DNA from: Betaproteobacteria bacterium UBA5582
Lineage (GTDB): Bacteria; Pseudomonadota; Gammaproteobacteria; Burkholderiales; Rhodocyclaceae
DNA length: 13,638 nucleotides
Direction of reading: 5' to 3'
NCBI GenBank assembly: GCA_002425245.1
Contig: DILW01000029.1
Span: 1-13,638 of the forward strand
The notes beneath the pieces were generated by a model, which was given only the letters and a program-made list of their open reading frames with translations, ran no database searches and was not told where the DNA came from. The translations under genes and the position numbers were made by a program. Every line of letters begins with the position of its first letter. Within the stretch, counting starts at the first letter, position 1. Positions 8,935 to 13,638 of this stretch are shown piece by piece.

Positions 8935-10275
8935 TCAACCCTCCTTCTCGATGCGCGTGAGGTTGTCACGCAGGATGGGACCGTACTCGTACTTGCCGGC
9001 ACAGACATAGCTGCACAGCGCCAGGTCTTCCTCGTCGAGCTCCAGGCAACCCAGTTTCTGGGCCATTTCGGTATCGCCGACGATCAGGTAGCGCAGCAAC
9101 TGCGTCGGCAGGATGTCGAGCGGCATCACTTCTTCGTAATTGCCGACCGGCACCATCGCCCGCGGGCTGCCGTTGGTGCTGGTGGTGAAGTTGAACAGCT
9201 TGCCGGACATCAGCTTGGAGACGTAGAGGTTGAGTACCGAGTGCTTCTCGACGCCGGGGCGCAGGTAATGCAGGAACTCGCGCTCGGTGCCCTCTTCCAG
9301 GCAGGACACCTGCTGGTGGTAACGCCCCAGCCAGGCACAGGCGCCGCGCGAGGTACGACCGCCGAACACCGAACCGGAAATGACGCGCACCTGCTTGCCG
9401 GTCTTCAGTTCGCCGGCAGTCAACTCATCCAGGCTGGCGCCGAGACGGCTGCGCAGCAGGCGCGGCTTGTCGACCATCGGACCACCCAGGGCGATGACAC
9501 GCTCGACCGCCAGATGGCCGCTGACAAACAGCTTGCCGACGGCGATGACGTCCTGATAACCGATGGTCCACACTGTCTTGTGCGCATCGACCGGATCGAG
9601 GAAATGGATATGCGTCCCGGCCAGACCGGCCGGATGCGGACCGGCGAACTGTTCGACCTGGACATTGGCGATGCCGACGGCGGAAATCTTCGCATCGGCG
9701 GCAGTGCAAACGAAGACTTTGGCCAGACGGGCCAGCACGCGCAGGCCGCGGGCAAAATCCTCGGCCGATTCGGCGATCACCACGGCCGGATCGGCGGCCA
9801 GCGGATGCGTGTCGATGGCCGTCACGAAAATCGAGGCCGGCGTCGAATCGACGGCCGGCACCTTGCTGAACGGGCGGGTCCGCAGGGCGGTCCACAAGCC
9901 CGACTGCTGCAGGTTTTCACGAACCTGTCCGGGACTCAGGGTTTCAAGCTGGGCATCCGAGTAGCTGGCGAACTCGACGGCGTCGTCGCCGTCCAGATCG
10001 ATTACCACCGATTGCAGCACCCGCTGCTCGCCCCGATGAATGGCGCTGACCACGCCAGCACCCGGTGCAGTGAAATGAACGCCAGGCGTTTTCTTGTCGG
10101 AAAACAGTACCTGACCCAACTTGACCCGATCACCAACCTGAACGGACATCGTCGGCTTCATACCATGGTAGTCGAAGCCGATGACCGCCACGCTGCGTAC
10201 CGGCCTGGCGGCCTCGATACGCTGTTCAGGCGCCCCGGTGATGGGCAAGTCCAGACCGCGTTTAATTCTGATCAT
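8935..10275 (-). CDS. nqrA: Na+-translocating NADH:quinone reductase subunit A
   Basis: NqrA is the peripheral cytoplasmic subunit of Na+-NQR, related to RnfC and associated with ubiquinone binding. The 446-residue product begins MIRIKRGLDLPITGAPEQ, the hallmark N-terminus of this family. GYQDVIAVGKLF and GGPMVDKPRLLR blocks follow, and it ends with the NqrA signature LCSYVCAGKYEYGPILRDNL and IEKEG. The common Pro after VC is Ala here. No iron-sulfur ligand pattern of RnfC type (repeated CxxCxxCxxxC) is present, which separates it from RnfC. It is the first gene of the operon. Unlike the downstream nqr genes it has only a weak ribosome site (AAGCGA) before its ATG, so translation or leader structure may be regulated. 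Confidence 0.98.
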   Translation of the reverse strand: MIRIKRGLDLPITGAPEQRIEAARPVRSVAVIGFDYHGMKPTMSVQVGDRVKLGQVLFSDKKTPGVHFTAPGAGVVSAIHRGEQRVLQSVVIDLDGDDAVEFASYSDAQLETLSPGQVRENLQQSGLWTALRTRPFSKVPAVDSTPASIFVTAIDTHPLAADPAVVIAESAEDFARGLRVLARLAKVFVCTAADAKISAVGIANVQVEQFAGPHPAGLAGTHIHFLDPVDAHKTVWTIGYQDVIAVGKLFVSGHLAVERVIALGGPMVDKPRLLRSRLGASLDELTAGELKTGKQVRVISGSVFGGRTSRGACAWLGRYHQQVSCLEEGTEREFLHYLRPGVEKHSVLNLYVSKLMSGKLFNFTTSTNGSPRAMVPVGNYEEVMPLDILPTQLLRYLIVGDTEMAQKLGCLELDEEDLALCSYVCAGKYEYGPILRDNLTRIEKEG

Positions 10276-10470
10276 TCGCTTAGCCCGAAATTAGATTAAC
10301 ACCAAACAAGGCCGTTCTCTGCGCGACCCAGCCTCCGCAGACTGCACACCGCACCGCCCTTGCGCCAAATCTTTGCAGAAATGTACAAACCTTGGAATTT
10401 TAGCCGACTCGACCGACGACTGAAACAAAGTCAGGAAAGATAATGGATTGTTAATATTTCAGATGGGCAA
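10276..10470 (-). promoter_or_regulatory. Upstream region of the nqr operon; promoter not clearly identifiable
   Basis: This 195-base gene-free stretch between the tRNA terminator and nqrA must hold the nqr promoter. It is clearly richer in A+T than the coding DNA in its right half (10381-10470). The best -10 candidate on the - strand is TAAAAT at 10397-10402, but only a poor -35 (TTTCAG, 17-base spacer) accompanies it. I see no convincing FNR palindrome, sigma54 site or riboswitch. A factor-activated promoter with a leader of about 110-120 bases is possible. Confidence 0.4.
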
Positions 10471-10493
10471 CAAAAAAGCGCCCGAGGGCGCTT
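10471..10493 (-). terminator. Intrinsic terminator of tRNA-Ser
   Basis: AAGCGCC (10476-10482) and GGCGCTT (10487-10493) form a perfect 7-bp GC-rich stem with a four-base loop. On the - strand it runs straight into six T residues (10472-10477, partly in the stem). It lies 15 bases beyond the tRNA 3' end and separates the tRNA unit from the nqr operon. Confidence 0.85.
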
Positions 10494-10507
10494 GTTTGCT
10501 TGTTGCT

Positions 10508-10600
10508 TGGCGGAGACGGAGGGATTCGAACCCTCGATCCAGGTTTTGCCCGGATGCACCCTTAGCAGGGGTGTGCCTTCGACCACTCGGCCACGTCTCC
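10508..10600 (-). tRNA. tRNA-Ser (anticodon GCU)
   Basis: The 93-base gene starts GGAGACG and ends CGTCTCC plus G and an encoded CCA, giving a perfect 7-bp acceptor stem. The anticodon stem CACCC/GGGTG encloses the loop CTGCTAA with anticodon GCT at 10564-10566, so it reads AGC/AGU serine codons. The D arm (GCCGAGTGG) and the T arm (GAGGG-TTCGAAT-CCCTC) are standard. A long variable arm (ATCCGGG/CCTGGAT, 7 pairs with one G-U) confirms the serine class. It lies 57 bases after the lysC stop on the same strand, with its own promoter and terminator. Confidence 0.98.
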
Positions 10601-10615
10601 TAACCGTCTTGCAAC

Positions 10616-10645
10616 AAGGCGCGGATGATATCGGGTCCGCGCCTT
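10616..10645 (-). terminator. Perfect 10-bp palindrome after lysC, probable weak terminator overlapping the tRNA promoter
   Basis: AAGGCGCGGA (10616-10625) and TCCGCGCCTT (10636-10645) are perfectly complementary around a 10-base loop. As lysC RNA this gives a strong hairpin 12 bases after the stop codon. On the - strand it is followed by TTGTTGC, a poor T-tract, so termination may be partial. The loop and arms also hold the -10 and discriminator of the tRNA promoter. Confidence 0.6.
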
Positions 10646-10653
10646 TTGGTCAA
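10618..10653 (-). promoter_or_regulatory. Sigma70 promoter for tRNA-Ser with GC-rich discriminator
   Basis: On the - strand, TTGACC (10648-10653) and TATCAT (10625-10630) each match the sigma70 consensus in five of six positions, at the ideal 17-base spacing. The predicted start is near 10618, giving a tRNA leader of about 18 bases. The bases after the -10 are CCGCGCC, the GC-rich discriminator typical of stringently controlled stable-RNA promoters. The -35 begins only four bases after the lysC stop codon. Confidence 0.7.
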
Positions 10654-10657
10654 ACCC

Positions 10658-11134
10658 TTACTGGTCCAGACCGAAAGTGCGGTGCAGGACGCGCACGGCC
10701 AGTTCCAGGTATTTCTCGTCGATGACGACGGAAATCTTGATTTCGGAGGTAGAAATCATCTGGATGTTGATGCCTTCGTCAGCGAGGGCCTTGAACATCT
10801 TCGAGGCGACGCCCGGGTGCGAACGCATGCCGACGCCGACCGCGGAAACCTTGCAGATCTTGTTGTCGCCGGTGACTTCACGAGCACCCAGTTTCTGCTT
10901 GACGCCTTCGAGGATGCCCTGTGCCTTGGCGAACTCGCCGCGGTTGACGGTGAAGGAGAAGTCAGTGCTGCCGTCGTGACCGACGTTCTGGATGATCATG
11001 TCGACGTCGATGTTGGCATCGGCGATGGCGCCCAGAATCTGATAGGCAATGCCCGGGGTATCGGGAACGCCGAGCATGGTCAGCTTGGCTTCGTCGCGAT
11101 TGAAGGCGATACCGGAAATGATCGGTTGTTCCAT
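10658..11134 (-). other. lysC: Probable internal translation start giving the LysC beta subunit
   Basis: Within lysC, Met249 begins MEQPIISGIAFNRDEAKL, exactly where the beta subunit starts in alpha2beta2 aspartokinases such as that of Corynebacterium. A GAGGAAG Shine-Dalgarno (11143-11149) stands 8 bases before this ATG (11132-11134), better than the site before the full-length start. The product would be 158 residues containing both ACT regulatory domains. The motif is visible; use of the start is an inference. Confidence 0.7.
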
Positions 11135-11878
11135 GTTCTTGTCTTCCTCAACAGTAATCAGCGTGCCCTCGCCTTCATCCTGGAAGCTGGACAGCACGCG
11201 CAGTTTGACCTTGTACTTGCCGGCGAATTCGACCGAGCGGATCTGCAGCACCTTGGAGCCGAGGCTGGCCATTTCCAGCATTTCCTCGAAGGTGATGGTA
11301 TCGAGCTTCTTCGCTTCAGGCACGACGCGCGGGTCGGTGGTGTAGACGCCATCGACGTCGGTATAAATCTGGCACTCGTCGGCCTTCAGCGCGGCAGCGA
11401 GCGCAACGCCGGAGGTATCGGAACCGCCACGACCGAGCGTGGTGATGTTGCCGTCGGCATCGACGCCCTGGAAGCCGGCGACGATGACCACCTTGCCGGC
11501 GTCGAGATCGCGGCGGATGTTGGCTTCGTCAATCGACAGGATGCGCGCTTTGGTAAAGGTACTGTCGGTCAGAACCTTGACCTGGGCGCCGGTATAGCTC
11601 TTGGCCTCGACCCCGATGGCTTTCAGGCCCATGGCCAGCAGGCCGGTGGTGACCTGCTCGCCGGTACAGACCACCGCGTCGAGTTCACGCGGATCCGGGG
11701 TGGCCTGCATTTCCTTGGCCAGCGCAATCAGCTTGTTGGTTTCACCGCTCATCGCCGAGACAACGACCACAACCTGGTGGCCCTCAGCATGGAAGCGCGC
11801 AACACGCCGGGCAACATTCTTGATGCGCTCCGGGTTGGCGACCGAGGTGCCGCCGTACTTCTGAACAATCAACGCCAT
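10658..11878 (-). CDS. lysC: Aspartate kinase (aspartokinase), ACT-domain feedback type
   Basis: This enzyme phosphorylates L-aspartate, the first step toward diaminopimelate, lysine, threonine and methionine. The 406-residue protein starts MALIVQKYGGTSV, the kinase N-terminal signature. The kinase domain (about residues 1-245) includes GFQGVD, TTLGRGGSDTSGVALA and YTDVDGVYTTDPRVV. Two ACT domains follow (about 262-335 and 340-406; for example LGVPDTPGIAYQIL and VGMRSHPGVASKMF), which bind the feedback inhibitors lysine and/or threonine. I chose the ATG at 11878; a TTG five codons earlier lacks support. The ribosome site is weak (ACGGATG). The family is often alpha2beta2, with beta made from an internal start, and such a start is visible here (separate entry). 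A monofunctional enzyme, with no homoserine dehydrogenase domain. Confidence 0.97.
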   Translation of the reverse strand: MALIVQKYGGTSVANPERIKNVARRVARFHAEGHQVVVVVSAMSGETNKLIALAKEMQATPDPRELDAVVCTGEQVTTGLLAMGLKAIGVEAKSYTGAQVKVLTDSTFTKARILSIDEANIRRDLDAGKVVIVAGFQGVDADGNITTLGRGGSDTSGVALAAALKADECQIYTDVDGVYTTDPRVVPEAKKLDTITFEEMLEMASLGSKVLQIRSVEFAGKYKVKLRVLSSFQDEGEGTLITVEEDKNMEQPIISGIAFNRDEAKLTMLGVPDTPGIAYQILGAIADANIDVDMIIQNVGHDGSTDFSFTVNRGEFAKAQGILEGVKQKLGAREVTGDNKICKVSAVGVGMRSHPGVASKMFKALADEGINIQMISTSEIKISVVIDEKYLELAVRVLHRTFGLDQ

Positions 11879-11918
11879 GGATTCATCCGTCAAAACGTTG
11901 GAAACATGAAAAATGAGG

Positions 11919-11941
11919 GCCGGATTCTACCCCAGCCCGGC
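11919..11941. terminator. Small GC hairpin between the deacetylase gene and lysC
   Basis: GCCGG (11919-11923) and CCGGC (11937-11941) form a 5-bp stem with a 13-base loop. The + strand has TTTTT immediately after it; the - strand has CCTCATTTTT. It could end transcription of the deacetylase gene weakly. The same stretch holds a poor candidate lysC promoter: TAGAAT at 11924-11929 with TTGCAA at 11945-11950, spaced only 15 bases. Confidence 0.4.
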
Positions 11942-11963
11942 TTTTTGCAAAAGAAAGAGGCCG

Positions 11964-12890
11964 TTACAGATCGGCCAGGATGCGCAGATGGGCGCCAACG
12001 CTGCGCGCCAGCGAAGTCATCACGTAACCACCTTCAAGCATGGAGACAATGCGTTTGTCACACATCTCGGCGGCGAGTTGCTTGAGATGACCGGTGCACC
12101 AGGCGAAGTCCTTCTCGACCAGCTTGAGGCCGCCCATGTCGTCCTCGTAGTGGCCGTCGAAACCGGCCGAGATGAAGATCATCTGCGGCTTGAACTCCTT
12201 CAGCCGCGGCGTCCACACCTGCAGCACGGCGTCACGGAACTCCTCGCCGCCCGAACCGGCGGCCAGCGGCACGTTGCACATGTTGGCAGCCGGCTTGTCG
12301 GTGCCCGAATAGGGATAGAAAGGGTGCTGGAAGATGCTGCACATCAGCACCTGATCATTGCCGGCGAAGCAATCCTCGGTACCGTTGCCGTGATGCACGT
12401 CGAAATCGATGATGGCGACGCGCTCCAGGCCGTGCGCCTTGATCGCGTGCATGGCGGCAACCCCGATGTTGTTGAAGAAGCAGAAACCCATCGGCGTATT
12501 GCGTTCGGCGTGGTGACCAGGCGGACGCACGGCGCAGAAGGCGTTTTCGCACTCACCACCGACCACCAGGTCAACCGCCTGGCAACCGGCACCGGCGGCA
12601 CGCAGTGCCGCCTGCCAGGTATGCGGATTCATTGCCGTATCCGGGTCGAGATGGACGATGCCCATTTCCGGCGAAGCGCGCTTGATGCGTTCGAGATGTG
12701 ACGCCGGATGAACGCGCAGCAACTGCTCGAACGTGGCCAGCGGGGCGTCGTAGTAAACGAAATAGGCGTCAATCCCCTGAGCGATCAGGTGATCGTTGAT
12801 GGCAGTCAGGCGTTGCGGGCATTCCGGGTGATGCGTCCCCATGTCGTGCAACTGGCAGTCGCGATGGGTGATGAAGGCAGTGGTCGTCAC
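11964..12890 (-). CDS. Histone deacetylase-family amidohydrolase
   Basis: A zinc-dependent deacetylase of the arginase/HDAC fold, closest in style to bacterial class II-like enzymes and acetylpolyamine amidohydrolases. The substrate cannot be told from sequence. The 308-residue protein shows HDMGTHHPECPQRL near the N-terminus, the catalytic His pair in RPPGHHAE (His126, His127), and the zinc ligands Asp164 and His166 in DFDVHHGNGTED. The third ligand is Asp245 in SAGFDGH. The active-site Tyr289 is in LEGGY, so all catalytic residues are intact. The start is GTG at 12890, preceded by AGAGAGAGA, because upstream sequence shows no ATG and the N-terminus fits the family. It is divergent from the moxR-like gene, and lysC lies 86 bases downstream. 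No signal peptide is seen, so it should be cytosolic, acting on acetyl-lysine proteins or small acetylated amines. Confidence 0.93.
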   Translation of the reverse strand: MTTTAFITHRDCQLHDMGTHHPECPQRLTAINDHLIAQGIDAYFVYYDAPLATFEQLLRVHPASHLERIKRASPEMGIVHLDPDTAMNPHTWQAALRAAGAGCQAVDLVVGGECENAFCAVRPPGHHAERNTPMGFCFFNNIGVAAMHAIKAHGLERVAIIDFDVHHGNGTEDCFAGNDQVLMCSIFQHPFYPYSGTDKPAANMCNVPLAAGSGGEEFRDAVLQVWTPRLKEFKPQMIFISAGFDGHYEDDMGGLKLVEKDFAWCTGHLKQLAAEMCDKRIVSMLEGGYVMTSLARSVGAHLRILADL

Positions 12891-12940
12891 TTGTTCTCTC
12901 TCTGCGATGCGGCGCCCTGGATGGCGCTCGTCGAAAGATC

Positions 12941-12970
12941 ATTATCGTCTCATTTACCAAGCCGCTTCAA
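12941..12970 (-). promoter_or_regulatory. Candidate sigma70 promoter of the deacetylase gene
   Basis: On the - strand, TTGAAG (12965-12970) and GATAAT (12941-12946) are separated by 18 bases and lie about 50 bases before the GTG start. The matches are four and five of six. It overlaps the divergent promoter of the moxR-like gene. Confidence 0.45.
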
Positions 12971-12980
12971 GCATTAGAAT
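12953..12980 (+). promoter_or_regulatory. Candidate sigma70 promoter of the moxR-like gene
   Basis: On the + strand, TTTACC (12953-12958) and TAGAAT (12975-12980) are separated by 16 bases and lie 33 bases before the ATG. The matches are four and five of six. The element interleaves with the opposing deacetylase promoter. Confidence 0.45.
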
Positions 12981-13013
12981 GAGCCAGTCCGAAGTCCCCC
13001 AACGGAATTCCGC

Positions 13014-13638
13014 ATGACCAACAACAACAAGCCCGTACTCGGCGGCCGCGCACACGCCTTCACCCCGATCCTGGAAGCGGCCAACCGGGTCATTCTCGGC
13101 AAGGAGAACGAGGTAAGGCTGGCGGCTGCCTGCCTGCTCGCCGGTGGCCACCTGCTGATCGAGGATCTGCCCGGCCTCGGCAAGACCACCCTGGCACACA
13201 CCTTGGCCCGCCTGCTCGGCCTGCAGTTCGCCCGCGTCCAGTTCACCGCCGACCTGCTGCCGGCCGACATCACCGGTGTCTCCATCTTCGATCGCGAAGG
13301 CGGCGGCTTCCGCTTCATTCCCGGCCCGGTCTTCTCGCAACTCCTGCTCGCTGACGAGATCAACCGCGCCACACCGAAAACCCAGAGCGCCCTGCTCGAA
13401 GCCATGGAAGAAGGCCAGGTCAGCATCGAGGGCGAAACCCGGGCGCTGCCGACGCCCTTTTTCGTGATCGCCACGCAGAATCCTGCCGATCAGATCGGCA
13501 CCTTCCCGCTGCCCGAGTCCCAACTCGACCGCTTCCTGATGCGCATCGAACTCGGCTACCCCGGACGCGCCGCCGAACTCGCCCTGCTGGCGGGCGGCAG
13601 CCGGCGCCAGGCCAGCGACCGCCTGGACAGCCTGTTGC
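13014..13638 (+). CDS. MoxR-family AAA+ ATPase, 3' truncated by window edge
   Basis: A probable chaperone-like ATPase of the MoxR family, which usually assists assembly or activation of partner proteins (often with DUF58 and VWA-domain proteins). The visible 208 residues open MTNNNKPVLGGRAHAF. They contain Walker A in EDLPGLGKTTLAH (Lys57), Walker B in LLLADEINRATPKTQSALLE (Asp114, Glu115), sensor 1 in VIATQNP (151-157) and the family block PLPESQLDRFLMRI (166-179). The frame stays open to the window end, and the lid domain is missing only because of the edge (full length usually about 300-330). The ATG at 13014 has a modest GGA site 8 bases upstream (ACGGAATTCCGC). The gene is divergent from the deacetylase gene. 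Downstream DUF58 and transglutaminase-like genes would be expected by analogy with common operons but are not in view. Confidence 0.95.
   Translation, partial: MTNNNKPVLGGRAHAFTPILEAANRVILGKENEVRLAAACLLAGGHLLIEDLPGLGKTTLAHTLARLLGLQFARVQFTADLLPADITGVSIFDREGGGFRFIPGPVFSQLLLADEINRATPKTQSALLEAMEEGQVSIEGETRALPTPFFVIATQNPADQIGTFPLPESQLDRFLMRIELGYPGRAAELALLAGGSRRQASDRLDSLL

Noticed and set aside
7349..9010. 553-codon open frame on the + strand opposite nqrC and nqrB
   Set aside because: Antisense shadow of two certain genes; the translation is rich in Arg, His, Gln, Asp and Gly with no recognisable domain, as expected for the complement of GC-rich coding DNA.
8935..10275. Possibility that the complex is Rnf and not Nqr
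   Set aside because: The first gene lacks the RnfC iron-sulfur repeats, nqrF has the FAD/NADH and [2Fe-2S] domains, and nqrM is present; RnfB-type ferredoxin subunits are absent.
10300..10470. sigma54-type GG/GC pair upstream of nqrA (TTGGCGCAAGGGCGGTGC on the - strand)
   Set aside because: The GG-to-GC spacing is 12 bases and not the required 10.
10508..10600. tRNA gene as an attachment site for an integrated element
   Set aside because: No integrase and no second copy of the tRNA 3' end is visible in the window; both flanks are housekeeping genes.
10492..10725. 77-codon + strand frame beginning with an ETEGFEPSI-type peptide
   Set aside because: This is the well-known false translation of the reverse strand of a tRNA-Ser gene.
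10625..12085. 486-codon open frame on the + strand opposite lysC
   Set aside because: Shadow of lysC and the deacetylase end; low-complexity Asp/Gly/Val/Leu-rich translation without motifs.
12954..13523. 189-codon - strand frame opposite the moxR-like gene
   Set aside because: Shadow of the Walker A/Walker B-bearing AAA+ gene on the + strand.

Overview
The window reads as chromosomal DNA of a GC-rich Gram-negative bacterium, most likely a betaproteobacterium, perhaps Rhodocyclales (Dechloromonas/Azonexus-like). That placement is an inference from protein character and gene content; no rRNA or other decisive marker is present. Nothing looks mobile: there is no transposase, integrase, CRISPR array or composition break. 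Genes are packed tightly, and no gap without a gene exceeds about 230 bases.

Layout. (1) 1-2426, + strand: the C-terminal two thirds of gcvP (glycine cleavage P-protein), coupled by a one-base overlap to a 179-residue soluble protein of unknown function. (2) 2433-10275, - strand: a complete Na+-translocating NADH:quinone reductase operon, read from right to left as nqrA-B-C-D-E-F, then the maturation factor nqrM, a two-CBS-domain protein, a DnaJ-like protein lacking the Gly/Phe region, and a small orphan ORF. Most nqr junctions are 1-10 bases or overlap, so translation is probably coupled. (3) 10276-10660: the nqrA upstream region, then a tRNA-Ser(GCU) gene on the - strand with an intrinsic terminator and a near-consensus sigma70 promoter. 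That promoter lies inside a perfect 10-bp palindrome just after lysC. (4) 10658-11878, - strand: lysC aspartokinase with a credible internal start for a separate beta subunit. (5) 11964-12890, - strand: a class II-like histone deacetylase-family amidohydrolase. (6) 13014 to the end, + strand: the N-terminal part of a MoxR-family AAA+ ATPase, divergent from the deacetylase gene.

How it fits together. NqrA-F oxidise NADH, reduce ubiquinone and export Na+. NqrM helps build the iron centre between NqrD and NqrE. The flavin transferase ApbE, which attaches FMN to NqrB and NqrC, is not encoded here and must lie elsewhere. The CBS gene starts two bases after nqrM with its own Shine-Dalgarno and is the strongest hint of an unexplored accessory (adenylate or energy sensing?) of the Nqr pump. 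The other genes are ordinary housekeeping. I did not find a clearly new defence or mobile system. The most distinctive items are the nqrM-CBS-DnaJ-like tail, the promoter-in-palindrome between lysC and tRNA-Ser, and an Ala in the FMN-attachment motif of NqrC.
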